A stretch of DNA of 64,000 nucleotides from UBA3946 sp002385755 (GTDB taxonomy: Bacteria; Bacillota_I; Bacilli_A; ML615J-28; CAG-698), in assembly GCA_050953085.1 (NCBI GenBank), contig JBMNLX010000003.1, positions 62,001 to 126,000 on the forward strand. The letters run 5' to 3'. Positions 35,990 to 45,007 of the stretch are shown here, in pieces (the stretch's first letter is position 1; every line of letters begins with the position of its first letter). The translations under genes and the position numbers were made by a program. The notes beneath the pieces were generated by a model. The model ran no database searches. It was not told the DNA's origin and was given only the letters and a program-made list of their open reading frames with translations.

Positions 35990-37918
35990 CTAATTCTCAA
36001 GTTCCAAATATAAATCGATTATTTCCCCGTCGCGGTAGACCCGGATTGGCACGGTTACGCCGCTTCCCTCGGCCAAATTGAGAAGCTGGAGCCGTAAATC
36101 GAGCGTCTTCCTGATCTCCGCGCCATTAAAGAAGAGAATGATATCGTTTTCCAAAATCCCGGCCCGCTCCGCGTGACTTTCCTTGTCCACGGAATCCACG
36201 TATAGGCCGTGCTTGATTCCGGCGGGTATTTCGGGGGATTCTTCGCTCGGGGATTCAAGTATCCCTTTTACTTCAATTACCCTGACGCCCAACTGAATCC
36301 GCTTTGGAACATCTCCTTCTTCCAGGAGCGGAAGCAAACCCGTAATGACATTGCTCGGGATCGAAAAACCCATATTATCAATATCGGTCGAGGCGAATTT
36401 CAAGGTGTTCATCCCGACGATCTCGCCCGCAAGATTAAGCAGGGGACCGCCACTGTTGCCGGGATTAATCGCGGCGTCATGTTGAATATACTCGTTATGC
36501 CAATCATCAGTCCCGTCGCCGTCGGTATCTTCCGAGAGGTAACGTTGGGGATGGGAAACGATGCCGAAGGTCGCGGAGGAAGAAAAATCGTATCCGGAAG
36601 GATTGCCGATGGCGATGACGAACTCGCCGCTCACGAGCGCCGAAGAGTCGCCGACTTTGAGCGGTCTGATATAACGGTCATACTCAAAATATATGACCGC
36701 CAGGTCGACTCTGTCGTCCATTTGCCGGATATCGGCGTCAATCTCGATTTCTTCTTCGTGCAGGTAAACCTTGACCTGGTTCGCTTCCTTGACGACATGT
36801 TTGTTCGTCATTAAAAGATAGCGGTATTTCTCAATCTCCTCAAAAGTAACGATTTCGTCAAGATCGTATACGACGCTTCCGTCTTTCAGCACGAACCAAA
36901 CGTCATAGACGGAACCGCTTCCCAACGAACTTTTCTTTAAAACTTTTTCGCCGTCAACATCGGCATATTTATAATTCGTGACGCCGAGGATCGAATTTTT
37001 AGTTTTATTGATAACGTCGATAATCTGGCTTTGCAAGTTTGACGTATCGATCAAGTAATCGATGACGGCGATTTCAATTGACGCCGATAAACTTTCGTTA
37101 ATAAGCGACGTGGCCGTGACGATCACGTTGCCGGGGGCTTTGCCGTAAACGCGGCCGTCAATGATTTCGGCGGCGGACAAGTCGCCCGACAAAGTCCAAA
37201 CGACATCATCGCGGGCATGAGCGGGCTCAAAAACAACCTTGAGCGGGATGCTGCGGCCGACTTCGACTTCATTCCGTCCGACGATCGCGATCGATTCCGG
37301 ATCAACGGCGCGCGCCTTCACGGTAATCGTCAGCCGGTCGGTGACGTCGCCCGCTTGAAGCAACAACTCCGCATTTCCCGGCGCGACCCCGGTCACGCGG
37401 CCGTTGGCGTCAACGGTAAAAACGGATTCGTCTCCGGAAATCCATTCCGGCGCGAAAGTGGCGTCGGCTGGCTCAACTTCGTATGAATACTTGACCGTCT
37501 CGTTTGTAAAAAGCGAAGCGGGCCCGTTGATGGTAATCGCCGTCGGCGGGACCGGCTTTTCGACAACCGTTAAAAAGATGCTGCCATCAACCGATTTTTG
37601 ACTCGCGGCGGCCGCCTTGATCGTCACCGTTCCCGAAGAAATTCCCAGAACCAATCCCGTCTGATCGACGGTAGCGACTGATTCATTCTCGCTGGACCAA
37701 ACGACACCCTGCGGCGCCGTTTCGGGAAAAACGGTAGCCGAAAGCCGCAGCGTTTCGCCCGTTTCTAATTTCATGCGATTGTCCTCGCTCTTAACGATGA
37801 CCGCTGTCGGGATCTCATCGCCAATCCCGATCGGTTTGCCGTTATTGATTTTAAAATCGCAACCGGCGAAGCCAAGCGTCAAAATCATAATAAATATTAA
37901 GGTAATTGTTTTCTTCAT
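35990..37918 (-). CDS. HtrA-like lipoprotein serine protease with three BIG2 domains and PDZ
   Basis: 642 residues. The signal peptide ends in a lipobox (LGFAGC, Cys20). Three bacterial Ig-like (BIG2) domains follow at about 38-115, 118-200 and 204-285. Then comes a trypsin-like domain with His in TNKHVV (~370), Asp in DDRVDLAV (~407) and Ser in NPGNSGGPL (~488), and a C-terminal PDZ domain (~550-642). The protease domain is unusual: a long insertion precedes the catalytic His, and a DTDGDGTDD calcium-type loop precedes the Ser loop. The Ig domains probably hold the protease away from the membrane or bind the wall. It is a paralogue of the next gene upstream. Confidence 0.92.
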   Translation of the reverse strand: MKKTITLIFIMILTLGFAGCDFKINNGKPIGIGDEIPTAVIVKSEDNRMKLETGETLRLSATVFPETAPQGVVWSSENESVATVDQTGLVLGISSGTVTIKAAAASQKSVDGSIFLTVVEKPVPPTAITINGPASLFTNETVKYSYEVEPADATFAPEWISGDESVFTVDANGRVTGVAPGNAELLLQAGDVTDRLTITVKARAVDPESIAIVGRNEVEVGRSIPLKVVFEPAHARDDVVWTLSGDLSAAEIIDGRVYGKAPGNVIVTATSLINESLSASIEIAVIDYLIDTSNLQSQIIDVINKTKNSILGVTNYKYADVDGEKVLKKSSLGSGSVYDVWFVLKDGSVVYDLDEIVTFEEIEKYRYLLMTNKHVVKEANQVKVYLHEEEIEIDADIRQMDDRVDLAVIYFEYDRYIRPLKVGDSSALVSGEFVIAIGNPSGYDFSSSATFGIVSHPQRYLSEDTDGDGTDDWHNEYIQHDAAINPGNSGGPLLNLAGEIVGMNTLKFASTDIDNMGFSIPSNVITGLLPLLEEGDVPKRIQLGVRVIEVKGILESPSEESPEIPAGIKHGLYVDSVDKESHAERAGILENDIILFFNGAEIRKTLDLRLQLLNLAEGSGVTVPIRVYRDGEIIDLYLELEN

Positions 37919-37940
37919 CCGCGTCTCTCCTCTTGAAAGT

Positions 37941-39098
37941 TTAAAAAGTGATATAAACCGAGACGATTTCGCCGCCGCGGTATACTTTCAGCGCAAGCGT
38001 CTCGCCGGCAAGAGTTTTGTTTATCTCGCCGCGTAATATATGAATATAGTAAAGCTTAAGGCCGTTTGCCTCGAGAATGATGTCCTCCTCATGCAAATAT
38101 CCGTAAGCTTTGCCTGTTTTGTCTACAGAATTGATGTAAAATCCGTATTCGATATCCGACGGCAAGTCGACGCCGGGATTGTCTTGGACCCCGTAATCCT
38201 CAGGATATAAAAGCACGGATACGGATATTCCCTGAACGCCCAACGTGTAACGCGTCGGCCTAACGCCGGTTTCCAGCACGGAGACGAGCTCGCGGACGAC
38301 GTTGCTGGGGATGGCGAACCCCATATTGTCTATATCGTCAGATAAGAGTTTCAGCGTGTTAATCCCGATTAGTTTGCCCTCAAGATTGATCAGGGCGCCG
38401 CCGCTGTTTCCGGGGTTTATCGCCACGTCATGCTGGATATACTCGTTATCCCATTCCGAGACGCCGTCGCCGTCGATATCGTCGGCGAAATATCGTTTCG
38501 GGTGGGATATGATCCCGAAAGTGCAGGAATCATAATAATCGTGCCCCGCCGGGTTTCCGATGGCGATGGCGAAACTCCCGGCCTTAAGCATATCGGAGTC
38601 GGCGAATTCAATCGGTTGGATATATCCCTCGTAATCAAACGACAACACGGCCAAATCAACCTTGTCGTCGTATTGAATAAGTTGGGCGTTAACGCGGCGG
38701 TCGGTTTCCCCGAAATACACTTTCAGCAAGGTGGCTTTCTCGATAACATGCCTATTGGTAATGACCTTGTATTGATAACGGTCGACATCGTCGCTGTCAA
38801 TCGTATTCGCGCAGTCGGTCTCGACGCTCCCGTCCTTCATTTTCGCCTGACATGAATAGACAACGCCGCTGCCGGTGCCGGCAAGAGCAGGAACGCCAAA
38901 CGTTCCTTTATAATTGCTCACGCCGACGACGGCCGGAGCCGCCTTTTCGATCGCCGCTTGGACCAACTCCTCGAATTCCGCAATATCAATTTCCACGTGA
39001 TAGCTTTTGTTATGGATCTCGTTATTGAAGATGCCGTCGCAGCCCGAGAAAAGAAAGGCCGACAATAATACTAACAGAAGGAATGTTATTTTTTTCAT
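37941..39098 (-). CDS. HtrA-like lipoprotein serine protease
   Basis: 385 residues; the lipobox LFSGC ends the signal peptide (Cys20). The protease domain has His in TNRHVI (~117), Asp in DDKVDLAV (~148) and Ser in NPGNSGGAL (~231), followed by a PDZ-like C-terminal part (HEEDIILEANG). It shares with its 642-residue neighbour the pre-His insertion and an acidic loop, DIDGDGVSEW, just before QHD-AINPGNSGG, so the pair arose by duplication. It lacks the Ig-like domains. It lies nine bases after tatD and 22 bases before the longer paralogue. Confidence 0.93.
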   Translation of the reverse strand: MKKITFLLLVLLSAFLFSGCDGIFNNEIHNKSYHVEIDIAEFEELVQAAIEKAAPAVVGVSNYKGTFGVPALAGTGSGVVYSCQAKMKDGSVETDCANTIDSDDVDRYQYKVITNRHVIEKATLLKVYFGETDRRVNAQLIQYDDKVDLAVLSFDYEGYIQPIEFADSDMLKAGSFAIAIGNPAGHDYYDSCTFGIISHPKRYFADDIDGDGVSEWDNEYIQHDVAINPGNSGGALINLEGKLIGINTLKLLSDDIDNMGFAIPSNVVRELVSVLETGVRPTRYTLGVQGISVSVLLYPEDYGVQDNPGVDLPSDIEYGFYINSVDKTGKAYGYLHEEDIILEANGLKLYYIHILRGEINKTLAGETLALKVYRGGEIVSVYITF

Positions 39099-39107
39099 AT
39101 TTACCCC

Positions 39108-39866
39108 TTATATTGAAAACAATTTTTTTGTATTTTCCCGAAGTTTCTCGATGACCGTCGATACCGGCATTTCCTTGATTTCCGCAATCTTTTCAACGAC
39201 ATACCTTAAATACGAAGGTTTGTTCAGCCGCCCGCGGCGCGGTTCCGGCGCCAAATACGGCCCGTCGGTCTCCGCAAGCAAATGCTCGATCGGGATCTCT
39301 CGGACGACATCCTTTATTTCCTTGCTGTTCTTGAAGGTAAGAACGCCGCCGATGCCGAGATAATATCCCAACTTAACGAATTCCCGCGCCATCTCCAAAC
39401 TCATCGAGTAACAATGCAAAACGCCGGGAACGACATGCTCCGCGAGTATCCGGTAAGTGTCGGCGGCGGCGCTGCGGCTGTGAACGCTGACCGGAAGTCC
39501 CCGGTCGGCGGCGATTTTAATCTGGTCGATAAAATATTTTTTTTGAAGTTCGACATGCGTCTTATCCCAATAATAATCGAGCCCGATTTCGCCGATGGCG
39601 ACAACCCGCGGGTGCAGGGCGAGTTCTTTCAGCCAGGCAAGCTCCTCGTCCGTCTCCCTCGCCACGTCGCTCGGATGCAGACCGACGGCCGCGCGGAGAA
39701 AATTGTATTTTTCCGCCATCCACGTAGCCTTCAAACTGCTTTCGCGGTCGTACCCGACGACGATCATTTGCCGGATGCCGGCGTTTAAAGCCTCGTCGAT
39801 AATAGCGTCAAGCCGCGGTTGATATTTTTCATCGTATAAGTGGATATGGGTATCGATCATTGTCAC
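39108..39866 (-). CDS. tatD: TatD-family metal-dependent hydrolase
   Basis: A 252-residue TIM-barrel nuclease. Metal-site motifs are MIDTHIHLYDE, VAIGEIGLDYYWDKT, LPVSVHSRSA, PGVLHCYS and LAETDGPYLAPEPRRGRLN. Family members are 3'-5' DNases/RNases with quality-control roles. In many Bacillota the gene follows metG near rRNA-processing genes; here it precedes the two HtrA genes. Confidence 0.95.
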   Translation of the reverse strand: MTMIDTHIHLYDEKYQPRLDAIIDEALNAGIRQMIVVGYDRESSLKATWMAEKYNFLRAAVGLHPSDVARETDEELAWLKELALHPRVVAIGEIGLDYYWDKTHVELQKKYFIDQIKIAADRGLPVSVHSRSAAADTYRILAEHVVPGVLHCYSMSLEMAREFVKLGYYLGIGGVLTFKNSKEIKDVVREIPIEHLLAETDGPYLAPEPRRGRLNKPSYLRYVVEKIAEIKEMPVSTVIEKLRENTKKLFSI

Positions 39867-39991
39867 GCGCTCCGTTTTGCTATTGTTCTGTTTTGCCCGG
39901 GCCTTTATTCATACTAAAACAACTAAAACGAATCGCATGCCGGACGTTATTATATTATACCATATTTTTTATAATCTTGGCACTAAAGATG

Positions 39992-40510
39992 CTATAAATC
40001 CAAAATTTTTTGGTAAGCGATGCGTTTGGGGTCGCGGCAAGTCGCGCGCGAAAGATAAATAACGCCGCAACGGCGGAATTCGAGTTGTTCGAGGAGTCCC
40101 CTCATCGCGAAGTTCTCGGGCGCCGTGTCGGCCCTGATGTCGCCTATTCCGGCCGCCCGCGTCGCCGCGCACAAATAATCGGCCAATTCTCTCGCCACGC
40201 CCCGCCGGTAAAACTCCTTTTTAACCGCCAGGCGGTGCAGCGAAAAATACGGGCGATCATTAAGCCAGGCGCCATCATAAATAACCGCGTATGATTCGTC
40301 GGGGTCCCGCACGAGCGCGGCGACACCGGCGATCAGGCCTTCTTTTTCGTTAACATAAAGCCATTCTTTTTCAATATCTTTCCGTATCGTTTCCCGGTCG
40401 GGATAACCGTCCTGCCATTGCAGGGATTTCCTCTCCCGCAAAAGCTCCTTGGCGTCGTTGATGACCGCGAGAACGGCGTCGATATCGGATATTCGCGCGA
40501 TTCTTATCAT
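39992..40510 (-). CDS. GNAT-family N-acetyltransferase
   Basis: The ATG at 40510 gives 172 residues starting MIRIARISDIDAVLAVI, the normal beginning of a GNAT domain; an upstream in-frame start would run into the tuf terminator. The acetyl-CoA loop is LAVKKEFYRRGVARELADYLC (Q/RxxGxG/A-like). AGIGDIRADTAPENFAMRGLLEQLEFRRCGVI is typical of small-molecule acetyltransferases. The substrate is unknown. Confidence 0.88.
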   Translation of the reverse strand: MIRIARISDIDAVLAVINDAKELLRERKSLQWQDGYPDRETIRKDIEKEWLYVNEKEGLIAGVAALVRDPDESYAVIYDGAWLNDRPYFSLHRLAVKKEFYRRGVARELADYLCAATRAAGIGDIRADTAPENFAMRGLLEQLEFRRCGVIYLSRATCRDPKRIAYQKILDL

Positions 40511-40539
40511 ATTCCTTTTCCAGCCATATTGTTTAATGT

Positions 40540-40575
40540 AAAAAAGCATTCTTTATGTCCTGGCATAAAGAATGC
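40540..40575 (-). terminator. Terminator of the str/tuf operon
   Basis: GCATTCTTTATG (40546-40557) pairs perfectly with CATAAAGAATGC (40564-40575) across six bases, followed on the minus strand by TTTTTT. It lies 15 bases after the tuf stop codon. Confidence 0.93.
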
Positions 40576-40590
40576 AATTGGTTCGCTCGA

Positions 40591-41775
40591 TTACTTAATA
40601 ATTTTGGTTACGTTGCCGGCGCCGACGGTTTTACCGCCTTCGCGGATCGAGAATTTCGTTCCCAATTCGATGGCGATCGGATAAATCAATTTAACCTGCA
40701 AATCGGTGTTGTCGCCGGGCATAATCATTTCGGTGCCTTCGGGCAATTGGATAACGCCGGTAACGTCTGTTGTGCGGAAATAGAACTGGGGACGATAGTT
40801 TGTGAAGAACGGCGTGTGACGCCCGCCTTCTTCCTTGCTCAGAACGTAAACCCGAGCTTCAAATTCGGTATGAGGCGTAACCGTCTTCGGTTTCGTGATA
40901 ACTTGACCGCGCTGAACGTTGTCGCGCGTGATCCCGCGGAGCAGAACGCCGATGTTGTCTCCGGCTTCGGCTTGATCGAGAAGTTTCCTAAACATCTCGA
41001 CGCCGGTAACGACGGTCGACATTGTCGGGCGAATACCGACGATTTCAACCGGGTCGCCGACTTTAACGGTTCCGCGTTCGACTCTACCCGTCGCGACGGT
41101 TCCGCGCCCGGTGATGGTGAAGACGTCTTCAACCGGCATGAGGAACGGTTTGTCCTTCTCGCGAACCGGTTCGGGAATATATTCGTCGATATGATTCATA
41201 AGTTCGATAATTTTTTGAACCTGTTCCGGGTCGCCTTCCATAGCTTTCAAAGCCGAACCGCGGACTACGGGCACTTCGTCTCCCGGAAAATCGTATTCGC
41301 TTAACAGTTCGCGAACTTCCATTTCAACGAGATCAAGTAATTCCTCATCGTCGACCATGTCGCATTTATTTAAGTAAACAACCAAACGGGGAACGCCGAC
41401 TTGGCGGCTCAGCAAGATATGTTCGCGCGTTTGCGCCATCGGGCCGTCATTGGCGGCGACTACCAGAATCGCTCCGTCCATTTGCGCGGCGCCGGTGATC
41501 ATGTTCTTAACATAGTCGGAATGACCCGGGCAGTCGACATGAGCATAATGGCGTTTTGCGGTTTCGTACTCGACATGAGTGGTTTGAATTGTAATCCCGC
41601 GCGCTTTTTCTTCGGGCGCCTTGTCGATTTGATCATATTCTAATACTTTCGATAAACCTTGCTGGGCCAAAACCTTGGTAATGGCCGAGGTAAGGGTCGT
41701 TTTTCCGTGGTCGACATGGCCAATTGTACCGATATTAACATGGGGTTTTCTGCGTTCAAACTTTTCTTTTGCCAT
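40591..41775 (-). CDS. tuf: Translation elongation factor Tu
   Basis: 394 residues, full length. G1 is GHVDHGKTTL, G3 is DCPGHSDYVKNM and G4 is NKCDMVD; domains 2 and 3 are complete, ending GAGNVTKIIK. Delivers aminoacyl-tRNA to the ribosome. The ATG follows AGGAGG. It is the last gene of rpsL-rpsG-fusA-tuf and also has its own likely promoter in the 83-base gap after fusA. Confidence 0.99.
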   Translation of the reverse strand: MAKEKFERRKPHVNIGTIGHVDHGKTTLTSAITKVLAQQGLSKVLEYDQIDKAPEEKARGITIQTTHVEYETAKRHYAHVDCPGHSDYVKNMITGAAQMDGAILVVAANDGPMAQTREHILLSRQVGVPRLVVYLNKCDMVDDEELLDLVEMEVRELLSEYDFPGDEVPVVRGSALKAMEGDPEQVQKIIELMNHIDEYIPEPVREKDKPFLMPVEDVFTITGRGTVATGRVERGTVKVGDPVEIVGIRPTMSTVVTGVEMFRKLLDQAEAGDNIGVLLRGITRDNVQRGQVITKPKTVTPHTEFEARVYVLSKEEGGRHTPFFTNYRPQFYFRTTDVTGVIQLPEGTEMIMPGDNTDLQVKLIYPIAIELGTKFSIREGGKTVGAGNVTKIIK

Positions 41776-41806
41776 TTAATAATTCCTCCTAAATTTATTT
41801 AATTAT

Positions 41807-41835
41807 ATTTTATAATATTTGGTTTTTAAATGCAA
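41807..41835 (-). promoter_or_regulatory. Probable promoter of tuf
   Basis: TTGCAT (41835-41830) and TAAAAT (41812-41807) are 17 bases apart on the minus strand in the AT-rich gap between fusA and tuf. This would allow extra EF-Tu synthesis above the operon level. Confidence 0.55.
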
Positions 41836-41858
41836 GTATAAAATATCACAATTTTATT

Positions 41859-43925
41859 TTATACCCGCAATCTTAATATTTTTTCCATAATGGATTTCGG
41901 GCATTCTTCGTAACGATGGAACTGCATCGTGTAATTGCCGCGCCCTTGCGTGTTGCTTCGCAAAGCGGTGGCGTATCCGAACATCCCCGAAAGCGGGACA
42001 AAAGCCCGCACCGTTTGCAGCATTCCTTTTCGGTCCTGACCTTCGATCCGGCCGCGCCGGCTCATTAAGTCCTCGATGACGTTGCCGATATAAACATCGG
42101 GAACGACCACTTCCACAAGCATGATCGGTTCAAGCAATATCGGGTCGCATTTCTCCTTGGTTTCTTTGAAAGCCATGCTCGCCGCGATTTCAAACGCGAT
42201 CTGGCTGGAATCAACCTCGTGATAAGAGCCGTCAAAAAGCGTCGCCTTGACGTCAATCGTCGGATAGCCGGCGAGATTGCCGCTTTGCAGCGCCGACTCC
42301 AATCCCTTCTTCACCGCCGGGATATATTCTCTCGGAACAACGCCGCCGACAACCGCGTCGACGAACTCAAATCCCTTGCCCGGGTTCGGCTCGAAACGAA
42401 TCCAAACGTCGCCGTATTGACCGCGCCCGCCGGTTTGGCGGATAAAACGCCCCTGGATTTCGGCGGCGGTTTTTATCGTCTCGCGGTACGAAACTTGCGG
42501 CACGCCGACATTGGCCTCGACTTTGAACTCGCGACGCAGGCGATCAACAATGATCTCCAAATGCAATTCGCCCATTCCCGAGATAATCGTTTGTCCCGTT
42601 TCCCGGTTGGCGTATGTTTTAAAAGTCGGGTCTTCCTCGGCGAGTTTTACAAGCGCGATTCCCATTTTATCCTGGTCCGCTTTCGATTTCGGCTCGATCG
42701 CGACGCTGATAACCGGCTCGGGGAAAATCATTGACTCGAGCACGACGACCCGCCGGCTGTCGCAGAGCGTGTCGCCGGTCGTCGTTTCCTTAAGGCCCAC
42801 CGCCGCAGCGATATCGCCCGCGAATACCTCGGTTGTTTCCGTGCGGTGGTTTGCGTGCATGCGCAGAATCCTGCCGATGCGTTCTTTTTTCTTCTTATTT
42901 GAATTATATATGTACGATCCTGATTTCAATACGCCGGAATAAACTCGGAAAAAAGTTAATTTCCCAACGTACGGGTCCGTCATGACCTTAAACGCCAGAG
43001 CTGCGAAAGGATCGTCATCGCTTGAATGGACGACAATCTCCCTATCGTCATGGCCCATCCCCCTAATGGCGGGAACTTCGGAAGGCGACGGCAGGTAGTC
43101 GATTACCGCGTCAAGGATCAATTTGATGCCTTTGTACTTAAAAGCGCTGCCGCACAGCACCGGGAAAAACTCGACGGTTAAAGTCGCCTTGCGAATCGCT
43201 CTTTTAAGCAATTCGACGGGAATTTCCCGCTCTTCCAAGTAAAGCATCATTACTTCTTCGTCAAAATCCGACACCGCGGCGATCAACTGCTCGCGGCGGA
43301 GCTGAACCTCGTCCGCGAGGTCTTCGGGAATGGCGATTTCCTTCATAACTTCATCCTGGGTGCCGTCAAATGTATAAGCTTTCTCTGTTACGATATCGAT
43401 TATACCGTTAAAGCCGGACTCGGCGCCGATCGGTATTTGAATCGGGTGAGCGTTAGCTCCCAGACGTTTGTGCAGGCTTTCGACGGAAAAATTAAAATCA
43501 GCGCCGGTTTTATCCATTTTATTCACGAAGATAAGCCGGGGAACATGATAATCCGTCGCCTGACGCCAGACAGTTTCTGTTTGCGGCTCGACGCCGGCTT
43601 GCGCGTCTAGAACGGTAATCGACCCGTCCAATACCCGCAACGAACGACTAACTTCCACGGTAAAATCGACATGCCCTGGCGTATCAATAATATTAATGAT
43701 ATGATCTTTCCAAAATGCAGTCGTTGCCGCCGAAGTTATTGTTATACCGCGTTCCATTTCTTGTTCCATCCAATCCATGGTTGAAGTACCTTCGTGCGTC
43801 TCGCCCATTTTATGGATTTTTCCGGTGTGGTATAAAATCCGTTCGGTTACGGTTGTTTTACCCGCATCGATATGAGCCATGATTCCGATATTTCTAGTTT
43901 TGTCTAAAGATACTTCACGGGGCAT
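41859..43925 (-). CDS. fusA: Translation elongation factor G
   Basis: 688 residues, the standard bacterial EF-G. G1 is AHIDAGKTTVTERILY, G3 is DTPGHVDFT and G4 is NKMDKTGAD; domain IV has QTGGRGQYGDVWI and the end is YEECPKSIMEKIL. Catalyses ribosomal translocation. It lies 16 bases after rpsG in the str operon. Confidence 0.99.
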   Translation of the reverse strand: MPREVSLDKTRNIGIMAHIDAGKTTVTERILYHTGKIHKMGETHEGTSTMDWMEQEMERGITITSAATTAFWKDHIINIIDTPGHVDFTVEVSRSLRVLDGSITVLDAQAGVEPQTETVWRQATDYHVPRLIFVNKMDKTGADFNFSVESLHKRLGANAHPIQIPIGAESGFNGIIDIVTEKAYTFDGTQDEVMKEIAIPEDLADEVQLRREQLIAAVSDFDEEVMMLYLEEREIPVELLKRAIRKATLTVEFFPVLCGSAFKYKGIKLILDAVIDYLPSPSEVPAIRGMGHDDREIVVHSSDDDPFAALAFKVMTDPYVGKLTFFRVYSGVLKSGSYIYNSNKKKKERIGRILRMHANHRTETTEVFAGDIAAAVGLKETTTGDTLCDSRRVVVLESMIFPEPVISVAIEPKSKADQDKMGIALVKLAEEDPTFKTYANRETGQTIISGMGELHLEIIVDRLRREFKVEANVGVPQVSYRETIKTAAEIQGRFIRQTGGRGQYGDVWIRFEPNPGKGFEFVDAVVGGVVPREYIPAVKKGLESALQSGNLAGYPTIDVKATLFDGSYHEVDSSQIAFEIAASMAFKETKEKCDPILLEPIMLVEVVVPDVYIGNVIEDLMSRRGRIEGQDRKGMLQTVRAFVPLSGMFGYATALRSNTQGRGNYTMQFHRYEECPKSIMEKILRLRV

Positions 43926-43941
43926 AACATTAACTCCTTAA

Positions 43942-44412
43942 TTACCACTGGTAGTGGGCAAAGGCTTTGTTTGACTCGGCCATCCGGTGCGTGTCCTCGC
44001 GTTTCTTGACCGCTCCGCCGACGCCGTTGGCGGCATCGATAATCTCGTTGGCGAGTCTTTCTTCCATCGTTTTTTCCCGTCTTAAACGTGAGTATTGTGT
44101 AAGCCAGCGCAATGCCAGTGTCATTTTCCTTTCCGGCCTGACTTCTATCGGAACCTGATAGTTGGCGCCGCCGACACGGCGGGCCCTTACTTCTAACTGC
44201 GGGGTAATATTATTTAAAGCGTCGTTGAATACTTCCATCGCCGGACGCCCGGTAACCTTTTCGACGCGTTCGAACGCCCTGTATAAAATATCCTGAGCCA
44301 GGCTTTTCTTGCCTTTGACCATGATATTATTGATTAGCCGGGTTACGACTGGCGAGTTATATATGGGATCGGGTAATACTTTTCTTTTTGGGATGTGTCC
44401 TTTGCGGGGCAT
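43942..44412 (-). CDS. rpsG: 30S ribosomal protein S7
   Basis: 156 residues from MPRKGHIPKRKVLPDPIYNS to AFAHYQW, full length, with the RRVGGANYQVPIEVRPERK core. A primary 16S rRNA-binding protein that nucleates the 30S head. AGGAGG precedes the ATG; 25 bases separate it from rpsL. Confidence 0.99.
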   Translation of the reverse strand: MPRKGHIPKRKVLPDPIYNSPVVTRLINNIMVKGKKSLAQDILYRAFERVEKVTGRPAMEVFNDALNNITPQLEVRARRVGGANYQVPIEVRPERKMTLALRWLTQYSRLRREKTMEERLANEIIDAANGVGGAVKKREDTHRMAESNKAFAHYQW

Positions 44413-44437
44413 GGTGAATTCCTCCTTTCAAATTATC

Positions 44438-44848
44438 TTATTCTTCTTTTTTGGCGCCGTATTTGCTGCGGGCCTGTTTCCGGTTTTCGACACCGGTTGC
44501 GTCCTGGGTGCCGCGAATAATGTGATAGCGGACTCCGGGAAGGTCTTTAACCCGGCCGCCGCGGATCAGGACAACGCTGTGTTCCTGTAACCTGTGTCCG
44601 ATTCCGGGTATATAAGCGGTAACCTCGATGCCGTTGGACAAGCGGACTCTCGCGTATTTGCGAATCGCGGAATTCGGCTTTTTCGGCGTCATCGTCGTTA
44701 CCCGCGTGCAAACCCCGCGTTTTTGCGGTGATTCAAGATCGGTAAATTTTTTCTTCAGCGTGTTATAACCGATGCCCAAATGCGGGGATTTTGATTTTTT
44801 CGCTTTTGTTCTTCTCGGTTTGCGTACCAATTGATTGATTGTCGGCAT
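44438..44848 (-). CDS. rpsL: 30S ribosomal protein S12
   Basis: 136 residues from the ATG at 44848 (MPTINQLVRKPR), which follows AAGGAG; an upstream in-frame start at 44893 is rejected. The decoding-site residues are wild type: the TPKKPNSAIRK lysine and GGRVKDLPGVR. It is the first gene of the str operon. In Bacillus a small L7Ae-like gene (rplGB) precedes rpsL; it is absent here, replaced by the IS1202-type insertion. Confidence 0.98.
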   Translation of the reverse strand: MPTINQLVRKPRRTKAKKSKSPHLGIGYNTLKKKFTDLESPQKRGVCTRVTTMTPKKPNSAIRKYARVRLSNGIEVTAYIPGIGHRLQEHSVVLIRGGRVKDLPGVRYHIIRGTQDATGVENRKQARSKYGAKKEE

Positions 44849-44910
44849 TATATTCTCCTTTCTAAAATTGCGCCACGCTTCCTGGCGTTTCAAACATTGA
44901 TAAAATTTAG

Positions 44911-44929
44911 TTTTGGCAGCGCCAAAACC
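44911..44929 (-). promoter_or_regulatory. Hairpin in the rpsL leader
   Basis: GTTTTGGC and GCCAAAAC form a near-perfect short stem in the untranslated leader between the str promoter and rpsL. It is not followed by a long T run. It could be an autoregulatory or attenuation element, but the evidence is structural only. Confidence 0.35.
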
Positions 44930-44951
44930 GTTTTAAAAATTAACCCGTAAT

Positions 44952-44980
44952 ATTATACGCTTATTTCGCTCAAATGTCAA
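44952..44980 (-). promoter_or_regulatory. Consensus promoter of the str operon
   Basis: TTGACA (44980-44975) and TATAAT (44957-44952) are exactly 17 bases apart on the minus strand, about 100 bases before rpsL. The target duplication of the IS1202-type element starts at the first base of this -35 box, so the A/T-rich segment directly upstream (an UP-element-like tract) has been kept as the left copy of the duplication. Confidence 0.9.
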
Positions 44981-45006
44981 GAATTTTTACTTATATTTTA
45001 GGGGAA
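44980..45006 (+). repeat. Left copy of the 27-bp target site duplication
   Basis: The 27 bases at 44980-45006 (beginning AGAATTTTTACTTATA and ending GGGGAA) are repeated exactly at 46386-46412 on the other side of the transposase gene. A duplication of this unusual length is the mark of IS1202-type transposition. The boundary with the inverted repeat is uncertain by one base. Confidence 0.88.
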
Positions 45007-45007
45007 T

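Noticed and set aside
40555..41304. 249-codon open frame opposite tuf
   Set aside because: It lies opposite the strongly conserved EF-Tu coding sequence and shows no protein-like motif.
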